NCBI GenBank assembly: GCA_029256865.1 | Contig: JARIEH010000122.1 | Coordinates: forward strand, 1 to 5,368 | Length of the DNA stretch: 5,368 nt | Direction: 5' to 3' | Source of the DNA: Psychrobacter sp. | GTDB taxonomy: Bacteria; Pseudomonadota; Gammaproteobacteria; Pseudomonadales; Moraxellaceae | Shown here: positions 1 through 5,368 of the stretch, in pieces | Layout: each line of letters opens with the position of its first letter | Position numbering within the stretch: position 1 is the stretch's first letter | The notes under the pieces: generated by a model | The model's input: the letters and a program-made list of their open reading frames with translations, nothing else | Told to the model about the DNA's origin: nothing | Database searches by the model: none | Position numbers and translations under genes: made by a program

Positions 1-542
1 CAATAAATTCATTAGCCAAGGTCAACAACTGCTCGCAGCCTTTGCGTTTGATGGCGACCGTCTTCACTACTGGCACACCAAGCTCTATCGATAATACTTC
101 CTCATCAACCACCAGACCCCGGCTCATCGCCACATCGCTTAGATTAAGCGCTACTATGATGGGTAAACCTAAGTTTTTTAGCTCTAGCAGCATACGCAAT
201 GACATACGCAGGTTGGTGGCATCAGAAACGAAAATTATCCCATCAGGTACCGACTCCCCAGCCATTTGACCCAATAAAAACTTACGCGTGACCTCTTCAT
301 CAAGACTGGTGGTTTTTAAGCTATAGGTACCCGGCAAGTCTATGATATTGACATCGGATTGTCCCAGCATAGTAGCACTGCGTTTATCGACAGTTACCCC
401 AGAATAGTTGGCGACTTTGGCTTTTGAGCCTGTGAGCACATTAAAGGTAGCGGTTTTTCCGCAGTTGGGTGCACCGACTAGAGCAAGCGTTATCGGCATG
501 GTTGAGGTTTCTAGTTGGGTGATTGGAATGGAGTAGGACATG
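1..542 (-). CDS. feoB: Ferrous iron transporter FeoB, N-terminal GTPase domain (partial, runs off left edge)
   Basis: FeoB is the inner-membrane permease that imports Fe(II), with a cytosolic N-terminal G domain. Only the first 180 codons are present; the helical GDI domain and the membrane part lie beyond position 1. Visible GTPase motifs are G1 GAPNCGKT (residues 23-30), the G2 threonine in NYSGVTV (about residue 50), G3 DLPG (69-72, part of IIDLPGTYSL), G4 NLSD (133-136) and a G5-like segment around residues 161-168 before a CEQLL helix. The first ATG, at 542, follows an in-frame TAA by one codon and has no clear Shine-Dalgarno sequence. The internal ATG at 500 (MPITLALVG) fits the usual FeoB N-terminus better, about 8 residues before G1, but also lacks a good ribosome site, so the start is uncertain. 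It follows feoA on the same strand with an 80-bp gap and no terminator, so the two are probably co-transcribed under Fur control. Confidence 0.95.
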
Positions 543-622
543 GCTTATTCATCGCTTCATGAATGATTAATATTGACAAGCTTTTTCAATCCAGCCAGTC
601 ATCATTAACCTATGAGTTATAT

Positions 623-949
623 TTATATTGAAGTTATAGCGCGACACCTAATCTTTAATAACTCATCCGCGCGTAAGCTGAACTGCGCTCCTGTACCAAG
701 TTGCACAGCATACGGGGGTCTACCAAACAAACCTTTAGCCACAATGTGAATGGGAGTGTTGGGCAAAAAACCCAAATCCTTTAACCTTTGACCAACGATG
801 CCATCAATGTTACCAAATCGGTCATTGGCAATAATGTCATCAATAATAGCGTGCTGTCGCTTAGCTAAGTCTAGTAATGAGCACAGAGGAGGCAGCTTGG
901 TTTCAAAGTCTTTAGCAGCAGGGTAGGAAGAGACAGAGGTAACGCTCAT
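623..949 (-). CDS. feoA: Ferrous iron transport protein A (FeoA), SH3-like
   Basis: FeoA is a small cytosolic SH3-fold protein needed for FeoB-dependent Fe(II) uptake; its exact role (partner or regulator of FeoB) is not settled. The FeoA core is residues about 48-102: GIVGQRLKDLGFLPNTPIHIV matches the conserved R-L-x-x-L-G-F/M-x-P-G/N-x-x-x-x-V pattern, followed by the FGRPPY loop and a SLRADELLKI end strand. At 108 residues it is longer than the roughly 75-85 residues usual for FeoA, because about 25-45 residues precede the core. No internal Met exists, so the start at 949 is the only ATG. It is well supported by an AAGGAT Shine-Dalgarno sequence (minus strand, 960-955) 5 nt upstream. It is the first gene of the feoAB operon; no feoC is seen between feoA and feoB. 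Confidence 0.95.
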   Translation of the reverse strand: MSVTSVSSYPAAKDFETKLPPLCSLLDLAKRQHAIIDDIIANDRFGNIDGIVGQRLKDLGFLPNTPIHIVAKGLFGRPPYAVQLGTGAQFSLRADELLKIRCRAITSI

Positions 950-976
950 ACATTATCCTTAATCATTCATAATATT

Positions 977-995
977 GTAAATGATAACTATTACC
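977..995. promoter_or_regulatory. Fur box-like operator upstream of feoA
   Basis: The 19 bp GTAAATGATAACTATTACC match the E. coli consensus Fur box (GATAATGATAATCATTATC) at 14 of 19 positions by direct comparison. The site lies between the predicted transcription start (about position 1000) and the feoA ribosome-binding site. Fe(II)-Fur bound there would block transcription, the standard regulation of feo operons. The match is seen in the sequence; binding is inferred. Confidence 0.75.
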
Positions 996-1006
996 ATCTA
1001 CGTTGA

Positions 1007-1035
1007 ATTATAGGCTTAGATTAGAAAAAATACAA
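1007..1035 (-). promoter_or_regulatory. Sigma-70 promoter of feoAB
   Basis: On the minus strand a perfect TATAAT (1012-1007) lies exactly 17 bp downstream of TTGTAT (1035-1030), a -35 with 3 of 6 consensus bases. The predicted start of transcription, near position 1000, is about 50 nt upstream of the feoA ATG and abuts the Fur box-like site at 977-995. Spacing and position make this the likely operon promoter. Confidence 0.65.
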
Positions 1036-1065
1036 TAGTCATAAAGGGGGATTGAAATATTGAAT

Positions 1066-1098
1066 AAAAAAACCAGGGGATATTATCCTCTGGTTTTT
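1066..1098. terminator. Bidirectional rho-independent terminator (main use: end of yebC)
   Basis: AACCAGGGGAT (1071-1081) pairs with ATCCTCTGGTT (1085-1095) around a 3-nt loop. The stem is flanked by seven A on the left (1066-1072) and five T on the right (1094-1098). Read leftward, the hairpin has one A-C mismatch and ends in seven U, giving a good intrinsic terminator about 105 nt after the yebC stop. Read rightward, the mismatch becomes a G-U wobble and the stem ends in five U. It insulates yebC from the iron-regulated feo promoter just beyond. Confidence 0.85.
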
Positions 1099-1200
1099 AA
1101 TGTTGAAATGTTTGTTAAGATTGAGTGGTTTTATAAAATAGTAAAAATAGTTTTAAAGACTATAGTAGCCAAAATTCGATGGAAAAAGCGCTGTAATAGG

Positions 1201-1950
1201 CTATTCTTCAAGTTGAGTCATGACATCATCGGTGAAGTTGACATTGCTATAAACGGCTTGTACGTCGTCTATGTCCTCTAGCATATCGATCATTTTCATG
1301 ACTTTTTCGGCATCATCTACATTGTCTATTTCCGCAGTGGTTGATGGCGACATGGTTACTTCAGCATTATCAGAGACCAGACCTGCAGCATTAAGCGCGT
1401 CTTTGACTTGGCCGAAACTTTCCCATTCCGTGATGACCAGTAGGCTTTCACCGTCATTTTCGATATCAAGAGCACCTGCATCTAGTGCAGCTAGCATGAC
1501 TTCATCTTCTAAGCTTGTGTCATTAAAGGTAATCTCACCGCGCTTGGTAAACAGATAGGCGACTGAGCCTGAGGTACCAAGATTACCCTCATGTTTAGTA
1601 AAGGCATGGCGTACTTCGCTGACGGTACGATTGAGGTTGTCAGTCATGGTTTCGACCAGTACAGCCACTCCGCCAATACCATAGCCTTCGTAGCTGACCT
1701 CTTCCATATTCTCGTTATCACCGCCACCCGTACCACGATCGACCGCGCGATTGATGGTATCTCTGGTCATATTGACGGACAGAGCTTTTTCGATAGCAGC
1801 ACGCAGACGTGGGTTTTTATCAGGATCAGGATCCCCCTGCTTGGCCGCTGAGACGATTTCACGGATAACTTTGGTAAAAATTTTACCTCTTACTGCATCC
1901 TGACGGGCTTTACGGTGTTTTATGTTTGCCCACTTTGAATGTCCTGCCAT
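1201..1950 (-). CDS. yebC: YebC/TACO1 family translation factor (probable transcriptional regulatory protein)
   Basis: The 249-residue protein is full length for the family (E. coli YebC is 246). It opens with the hallmark [15 protein letters not shown], then [12 protein letters not shown] (21-32), [12 protein letters not shown] (46-57) and the glycine-rich RGTGG (72-76). Next come the YEGYGIGG turn (87-94), [15 protein letters not shown] (103-117) and [13 protein letters not shown] (122-134), and near the end the [10 protein letters not shown] segment. Members were first described as DNA-binding regulators (PmpR type); later work assigns YebC/TACO1 proteins to relief of ribosome stalling at polyproline stretches, so a cytosolic, ribosome-linked role is the better current view. 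The start at 1950 has AAGGAT (1961-1956) 5 nt upstream. The usual Pro of the GYGPGG turn is Ile here. It is a single-gene unit, not next to ruvC, with a terminator downstream. Confidence 0.96.
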   Translation of the reverse strand: MAGHSKWANIKHRKARQDAVRGKIFTKVIREIVSAAKQGDPDPDKNPRLRAAIEKALSVNMTRDTINRAVDRGTGGGDNENMEEVSYEGYGIGGVAVLVETMTDNLNRTVSEVRHAFTKHEGNLGTSGSVAYLFTKRGEITFNDTSLEDEVMLAALDAGALDIENDGESLLVITEWESFGQVKDALNAAGLVSDNAEVTMSPSTTAEIDNVDDAEKVMKMIDMLEDIDDVQAVYSNVNFTDDVMTQLEE

Positions 1951-1980
1951 ATCATATCCTTAAGTTTCACTGACTATTAA

Positions 1981-2006
1981 GTATGGACTCAATGCAAGTC
2001 ACATAC
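1981..2006. repeat. Bulged inverted repeat in the yebC leader
   Basis: GTATGGACT (1981-1989) and AGTCACATAC (1997-2006) form a nine-pair stem with a single bulged base (A2001 on the plus strand) and a 7-nt loop. It lies between the candidate yebC -10 and its ribosome-binding site, so it could be an operator or a leader RNA hairpin. No U-run follows it, so it is not a terminator. Its function is unknown. Confidence 0.4.
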
Positions 2007-2009
2007 ATT

Positions 2010-2039
2010 ATTATGACTATTTTTATAAGAATGGTTGAA
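2010..2039 (-). promoter_or_regulatory. Candidate yebC promoter
   Basis: On the minus strand CATAAT (2015-2010, 5 of 6 to consensus) lies 18 bp from TTCAAC (2039-2034, 3 of 6). The predicted start would be about 50 nt upstream of the yebC ATG. The region is AT-rich, so chance matches are likely. Confidence 0.3.
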
Positions 2040-2317
2040 TGCTGCTGTGAGTACTCAAATGAATACTAGCAATCATGCTCTTGATACGTGTATACATGCT
2101 TTTTCATAGCGTCACAAGCTTACGCTTATGCTTGCGAATTGTATGTCGTTAGCAGCCGTTTTTTGCTACACTGTGGCAAAATATGTGCCATGATGATTAT
2201 ATCAAGTACCCTATATTATAAACCACTTCTGCGCATTTTGACTAACCTGTGCTTATCTCCATTACTTCAAACCATCCGATTCTATGTAGCTATTGACTTT
2301 ATGAGCCCACTGATTCT

Positions 2318-3148
2318 ATGAAGCAACCAACCGCTGAAGCCATTACTTATCTACGTAACCACATTCATATTATTATCGAAGGCACCGATACCCGTTTGGG
2401 TAAGTTTTTCGATATTGTATTGTTAATTGCGATTTTGACCAGTGTCGGCGTAGTGATGCTTGATAGCGTGCTATATATGCGTTTGCAATATGGTACGATA
2501 TTTTATTATGCAGAATGGTTCTTTACCATTTTATTCACTTTTGAATATCTTCTAAGATTATTTTCAGCACCCAATCGCCTTCGCTATGCTTTTAGCTTTT
2601 TTGGCGTAGTAGATTTGCTTTCTATATTACCAACCTATATAAGCTTGTTCTTTGGTGGGGTACAGTATCTACTGGTGATTCGTATTTTGCGGATTTTACG
2701 GGTTTTTCGTGTGCTCAAGCTCAAAACCTATATGCAGCAAGCGGGTTTTTTGGCATCAGCACTTAAGACCAGCCAGCAAAAAATCACCGTATTTTTCTTA
2801 TCATTAGTGCTACTGGTGACTATCTTTGGCTCAATTGTTTATGTGGTTGAGGGGCCAGAGAATGGTTTTACCAGCATCCCAGTGTCTATTTATTGGGCGG
2901 TTGTGACCGTAACCACAACCGGCTATGGCGATATGTCACCGAAAACGCCAATCGGACAAGCGATTGCATCTATGGTGATGATAACGGGTTACTCCATTAT
3001 TGCCGTACCGACGGGTATTTTTACTGCTGAGCTGGCGCGTAATATGCGTCCGCAGCTCAATCCTGTCTCGTGTCCAAACTGCGGAAAGTTTGGACACGCT
3101 GTTGGTGCCGTGTTCTGTGATCGCTGTGGCCATGCTTTGCATGTGTGA
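2318..3148 (+). CDS. Voltage-gated-type potassium channel (6TM, ion transport family) with C-terminal zinc ribbon
   Basis: The 276-residue inner-membrane protein has the Kv-type layout. S1 is about 30-50, S2 62-84 and S3 91-112. S4 is 117-137, with regularly spaced charges R122, R125, R128, R131, K134 and K136. S5 is about 154-176, the pore helix and selectivity filter TTTGYGD are at 199-205, and S6 is 212-238. The GYGD filter specifies K+ selectivity and the S4 ladder implies voltage sensing. Residues 252-270 hold CPNC and CDRC, two CxxC pairs 11 residues apart, a zinc-ribbon tail in place of the RCK/TrkA domain found in many bacterial channels. The ATG at 2318 is the first in frame after a TGA at 2294. 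There is no strong Shine-Dalgarno sequence, so expression may be weak. It stands alone on its strand and converges on the kinase gene with 21 bp between stop codons. The natural stimulus is unknown. Confidence 0.93.
   Translation: MKQPTAEAITYLRNHIHIIIEGTDTRLGKFFDIVLLIAILTSVGVVMLDSVLYMRLQYGTIFYYAEWFFTILFTFEYLLRLFSAPNRLRYAFSFFGVVDLLSILPTYISLFFGGVQYLLVIRILRILRVFRVLKLKTYMQQAGFLASALKTSQQKITVFFLSLVLLVTIFGSIVYVVEGPENGFTSIPVSIYWAVVTVTTTGYGDMSPKTPIGQAIASMVMITGYSIIAVPTGIFTAELARNMRPQLNPVSCPNCGKFGHAVGAVFCDRCGHALHV
3069..3098. repeat. Perfect 12-bp inverted repeat inside the channel gene
   Basis: CGTGTCCAAACT (3069-3080) is the exact reverse complement of AGTTTGGACACG (3087-3098), with a 6-nt loop GCGGAA. 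It spans the codons for the first CxxC of the zinc ribbon and the following GKFGH. It lies 50 nt before the channel stop codon and about 70 nt past the stop of the convergent kinase gene. No U-tract follows on either strand, so it is not a classical intrinsic terminator. It could still form a stable 3'-end hairpin in either transcript. Confidence 0.85.
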
Positions 3149-3169
3149 TTGATATTAATGGATTACTTA

Positions 3170-4480
3170 TCAGTACTGTGGTGTTTCCAGGTATTGCTCT
3201 ACCAGTGGCGATAAGTCTATTTCGACGCCTAGGTTCACCATGTTCCAGTATTGTCCTGATACCGTACGATCGAGCATCATGGTCGTCGCTGACGGTTGGA
3301 ACTGACCAAAGTACTTCAAAGAAGTGCGCATTTGCGTAATCGCTTCATGATGGACTCGGCTGTTGGCGAAATCAAAAGGCCCTTCTTGGTAAGGCGCTAT
3401 TGACATGGGTTTCATACCAATAGCAAGCCACTGCTGATAAAACTCAGCTGGCACGTTTTTGTCATCATCACGGCGGATACCCAAGGCGATTAAATCCTGC
3501 TCAAGTGCCGTCGTATCGCCTTTCACAGCATGCAGTGCAAACCTGCGAAATAATTGCACTTCAGCATTGCTATAACTGCGGATACCACCAAAATCATAGG
3601 CAACGACACTGCCGTCAGGGCGAAACGCAAAGTTGCCTGGATGTGGATCACAGTGCATCCGATATAAGCCAAATAGCTGGCCTGCACTGAAGTGGAATAA
3701 TCGCTGCGCAATTTTTTGTTTAATACTATTGTCCCATGTTGCTGCAGTGGCTAGGCTTTCTCCCATCTCTTCCGTCAAGGTTAAAATCCGCTTGGAAGAA
3801 TGGCTGCTAATGACTTTAGGGATAATAAGACCTTCGTCGTCGGCGTGGAAAGCACCAAATACTAACAAGTTATGCGCTTCCTTGATATAGTCGAGTTCAT
3901 CATGCAAACTTTGACGTATCTCCTCAAACAGTTGCTCTTGAAGTTTGCGACTCATATTAAGCACGCCTGCAACTTTTAATGCCATGCGTACTTGTTTAAG
4001 GTCGCTGTCGCAGTTTTCATCGACATCAGGATACTGGACTTTGACCACGACTTTTTGTCCAGAGGGTAGGATGGCTTTATGAACCTGACCAATGGATGCG
4101 GCCGCAAAAGGTATTTCTTCAAATTCAGTAAATAACTCGTTAATAGGCGCCTCAAGCTCGCGCTCGACTTGCATCCTTATCTGATCGTAAGGCATTGGCG
4201 GTGCGTCTTTTTGCAGCTTTTCTAGAGCGGTGGCGACTTCAGGTGGAAAGACATCTTTATACTGTGAGGCGATTTGTCCCACTTTCATGACAGCGCCCTT
4301 CATCTCACCTAATGTTTCTGCAATCTGAATCCCCACATCCTGCATCATCTCAGAGCGTGCTTGCAGACGCTTTTCTTCGTCACTAGACAGATGCTTTAAT
4401 GAGTTCTTAGCCGCTTTGCCTGCGATGCTTGCAGTCATACCAGCAAGTTTCATAAAGCGTTTTCCGGACGATTTTGCCAT
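3170..4480 (-). CDS. ABC1/AarF/UbiB-like atypical kinase
   Basis: This 436-residue protein has the marks of the ABC1 (ADCK/UbiB) kinase-like family: the KxGQ motif K66-V-G-Q69 in the N-terminal extension; the Ala-rich loop AAASIGQVH (126-134) that replaces the glycine-rich loop; the ATP-site lysine K147 in VVVKVQYP; the ExD motif E195-L-D197; the catalytic-loop equivalent HCDPHPGNF (D278, N283); and the metal-binding DFG at 296-298. All key residues are present, so ATP binding or ATPase activity is expected. UbiB supports ubiquinone biosynthesis, but at 436 residues without the C-terminal membrane helices of true UbiB (about 540) this is a paralogue whose lipid or quinone target is not known. 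The start at 4480 has GGTGAT, matching the anti-SD, 4 nt upstream. It lies downstream of aroQ on the same strand after a 152-bp gap, probably with its own promoter. Confidence 0.93.
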   Translation of the reverse strand: MAKSSGKRFMKLAGMTASIAGKAAKNSLKHLSSDEEKRLQARSEMMQDVGIQIAETLGEMKGAVMKVGQIASQYKDVFPPEVATALEKLQKDAPPMPYDQIRMQVERELEAPINELFTEFEEIPFAAASIGQVHKAILPSGQKVVVKVQYPDVDENCDSDLKQVRMALKVAGVLNMSRKLQEQLFEEIRQSLHDELDYIKEAHNLLVFGAFHADDEGLIIPKVISSHSSKRILTLTEEMGESLATAATWDNSIKQKIAQRLFHFSAGQLFGLYRMHCDPHPGNFAFRPDGSVVAYDFGGIRSYSNAEVQLFRRFALHAVKGDTTALEQDLIALGIRRDDDKNVPAEFYQQWLAIGMKPMSIAPYQEGPFDFANSRVHHEAITQMRTSLKYFGQFQPSATTMMLDRTVSGQYWNMVNLGVEIDLSPLVEQYLETPQY

Positions 4481-4573
4481 TCATATCACCATGTGTTGAG
4501 TAATTATTCTTATGTTAAGGAGTTATATTAATGCAGCTATATTCTAATTAAGCAAGCTTTGTTTAGCCAGTAT

Positions 4574-4612
4574 GCTTAAGTCATTAAATACTCAAGTTTT
4601 CAACACTTAAGC
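4574..4612. repeat. 8-bp inverted repeat between aroQ and the kinase gene
   Basis: GCTTAAGT (4574-4581) and ACTTAAGC (4605-4612) are perfect reverse complements separated by 23 bp. The arms lie in the 152-bp gap between aroQ and the kinase gene, roughly 95-130 bp upstream of the kinase start. This could be a regulator site or a weak, long-loop hairpin in the aroQ 3' untranslated RNA. No U-run follows. Confidence 0.45.
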
Positions 4613-4613
4613 T

Positions 4614-4626
4614 TCTCTGAAAGAGA
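4614..4626. repeat. Small hairpin just after the aroQ stop
   Basis: TCTCT-GAA-AGAGA is a perfect 5-bp stem with a 3-nt loop, 6 bp past the aroQ stop codon. It lacks a U-tract on the leftward strand, so it is at most a weak pause or RNA-stability element. Stems this short arise easily by chance. Confidence 0.3.
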
Positions 4627-4632
4627 TTTCAA

Positions 4633-5184
4633 TCAATCGGCTAAGGCAATGTTATAGGCATTGAGTAACCAATAATCAAGTGCCATCTGATAGCCAAAAT
4701 GACCCAAACCGCAAATAACACCGACGGCTATATCGCTTAGATAAGAATGATGGCGAAATGGCTCGCGGCTATGTACATTGGATAAATGCACTTCAATAAA
4801 AGGTTTTTGGGTGGCGAGCAGAGCGTCACGTAGCGCCACAGAGGTGTGAGTAAAGGCAGCAGGATTAATAATAATAGCGTCTACCTGTGAGGTTGCATCG
4901 GCTAATAGGCCATAATGCTGAATGTCATCGACCAGTTGCCCTTCATGATTGGATTGAATACAAATAAGCTCAACATTATGTTTGTCTGCACGAGCGGTTA
5001 GCTGTGCTTCAATATCAGCAAGCGTAGTGTAACCATAAATCTCAGGCTCACGCTTACCTAATAAGTTTAAGTTTACCCCGTTGACCAGTAATATTTTACG
5101 GGTCATGGCAGGCTTTGCTTCTGCATTAGAGCTGTCTATTGTTATGGTCTTTGTAGTAACGGTCGAAGGAGAAGGTACGCTCAT
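4633..5184 (-). CDS. aroQ: Type II 3-dehydroquinate dehydratase
   Basis: AroQ carries out the third shikimate step, 3-dehydroquinate to 3-dehydroshikimate, in the cytosol as a dodecamer. Every active-site element of the type II family is visible, with spacing matching the M. tuberculosis enzyme: [17 protein letters not shown] (35-51) with R45 and the general-base Y50, N107 in INPAAFTH, H113, D120, catalytic H133 in [12 protein letters not shown]135, R140 and R144. From the 5184 start the protein is 183 residues, against about 145-150 usual. The extra 26 residues are Ser/Thr-rich without signal-peptide character. The internal ATG at 5106 ([10 protein letters not shown]) fits the family N-terminus, but its upstream bases lack a ribosome site, whereas 5184 has a weak GAGAG. 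The start is therefore open. In many gammaproteobacteria aroQ precedes accB-accC; here the next gene is the ABC1-like kinase. Confidence 0.95.
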   Translation of the reverse strand: MSVPSPSTVTTKTITIDSSNAEAKPAMTRKILLVNGVNLNLLGKREPEIYGYTTLADIEAQLTARADKHNVELICIQSNHEGQLVDDIQHYGLLADATSQVDAIIINPAAFTHTSVALRDALLATQKPFIEVHLSNVHSREPFRHHSYLSDIAVGVICGLGHFGYQMALDYWLLNAYNIALAD

Positions 5185-5250
5185 GGTTCTCTCTATACTC
5201 TATAGGTGAATGGAGATGGGGAAACGATTAAAAAGATAAAGAATGGCTTT

Positions 5251-5259
5251 ATGATAACA
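5251..5259 (-). promoter_or_regulatory. Candidate extended -10 promoter of aroQ
   Basis: On the minus strand TGT-TATCAT (5259-5251) fits the extended -10 pattern TGnTATAAT with one mismatch in the hexamer. No recognisable -35 lies 17 bp upstream, which extended -10 promoters can do without. Transcription would begin about 60 nt upstream of the 5184 ATG. Confidence 0.35.
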
Positions 5260-5330
5260 GCTTGACTGCTATGTTATAAAAAAATTACATAAAAACTGCA
5301 CATAAGTGCTAAAAACCATGTTAAAAGGCT

Positions 5331-5358
5331 TTGTGTTACTAAAAACCCGTGTTATGAT
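5331..5358 (+). promoter_or_regulatory. Candidate rightward promoter for a gene beyond the right edge
   Basis: TTGTGT (5331-5336) and TATGAT (5353-5358) are 16 bp apart, and TGT directly before the hexamer makes it an extended -10. The window ends 10 bp later, so the gene it would serve cannot be seen. The final ATG (5366-5368) lies too close to the -10 to be a normal start with a leader. Confidence 0.45.
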
Positions 5359-5368
5359 ATTTTTTATG

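Larger units (their letters stand above)
1951..2317. other. Intergenic region between divergent yebC and the potassium channel gene
   Basis: This 367-bp AT-rich stretch separates two divergent genes. It contains the yebC leader and a candidate leftward promoter, a bulged inverted repeat at 1981-2006, and the short palindrome TGGCA-7nt-TGCCA at 2174-2190. An AT-rich -10-like stretch (TATATTAT, 2212-2219) could serve the rightward gene, but no good -35 accompanies it. The one longer open frame (2088-2321, GTG start, no ribosome site) is not convincing. No RNA gene or mobile-element end is recognised. Confidence 0.6.

Noticed and set aside
565..603. Tiny leftward frame (about 12 codons, MMTGWIEKACQY) in the feoA-feoB gap
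   Set aside because: Too short to judge, no clear ribosome site, and it is not like FeoC. Chance frames of this size are common.
1060..1281. 73-codon rightward frame between feoA and yebC
   Set aside because: It starts with TTG, runs through the terminator hairpin and overlaps the yebC 3' end in antisense; composition is that of AT-rich noncoding DNA.
2174..2190. TGGCA-7nt-TGCCA palindrome upstream of the channel gene as a regulator site
   Set aside because: Five-base arms are expected by chance at this scale, and no promoter is clearly associated.
2088..2321. 77-codon open frame overlapping the channel start by ATGA
   Set aside because: It begins with GTG, has no ribosome site, no recognisable domain and an odd Cys/aromatic-rich composition. 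The 4-bp overlap resembles translational coupling but is probably chance.
3317..3335. AAGTGCGC resembling the Pasteurellaceae DNA uptake word
   Set aside because: It does not match the full AAGTGCGGT word, occurs once and lies inside the kinase gene; this organism is not Pasteurellaceae-like.
3145..3890. Rightward open frames antisense to the kinase gene
   Set aside because: Shadow frames of a strongly supported coding sequence with all ABC1 motifs; none shows a domain or ribosome site.
1..5368. Search for CRISPR arrays, tRNAs, transposon ends or defence genes
   Set aside because: No regularly spaced repeats, cloverleaf sequence, transposase or nuclease motif was found. Every substantial coding region belongs to a known housekeeping or transport family.

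Overview
The window is ordinary chromosomal DNA from an AT-rich gammaproteobacterium. Protein sequences (FeoA/FeoB, YebC, type II AroQ, an ABC1-family kinase), moderate to low GC and the absence of mobile-element signatures fit Moraxellaceae, most likely Psychrobacter. This assignment is an inference from sequence style, not from a database match.

Left part (1-1035, leftward): a ferrous-iron uptake operon. feoA lies behind a TATAAT promoter with a Fur-box-like palindrome just downstream of the expected start of transcription. It is followed after about 80 bp by feoB, of which only the N-terminal GTPase domain is inside the window. Next comes a strong bidirectional hairpin (1066-1098) that ends transcription of yebC (1201-1950, leftward), a full-length YebC/TACO1 translation factor. 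A 367-bp gap without a convincing gene separates yebC from the next gene and carries leader and promoter elements.

Middle (2318-3148, rightward): a six-transmembrane voltage-gated-type potassium channel with a complete S4 charge ladder, a TTTGYGD selectivity filter and a short C-terminal four-cysteine zinc ribbon. It converges, with only 21 bp between stop codons, on an ABC1/UbiB-like kinase gene (3170-4480, leftward). A perfect 12-bp inverted repeat with a 6-nt loop lies inside the channel's last codons and is the most striking DNA structure in the window.

Right part (4481-5368): after a 152-bp gap with two small inverted repeats lies aroQ (4633-5184, leftward), encoding type II 3-dehydroquinate dehydratase of the shikimate pathway, with an apparent 26-residue N-terminal extension. 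The last 184 bp hold candidate extended -10 promoters in both directions, one of which would serve a gene beyond the right edge.

The genes are a set of unrelated housekeeping and transport units: iron import, translation quality, potassium conductance, an isoprenoid/lipid-linked kinase and aromatic amino acid synthesis. I see no CRISPR array, tRNA, rRNA, transposon, phage gene or defence cassette, and no convincing sign of a new multi-gene system.
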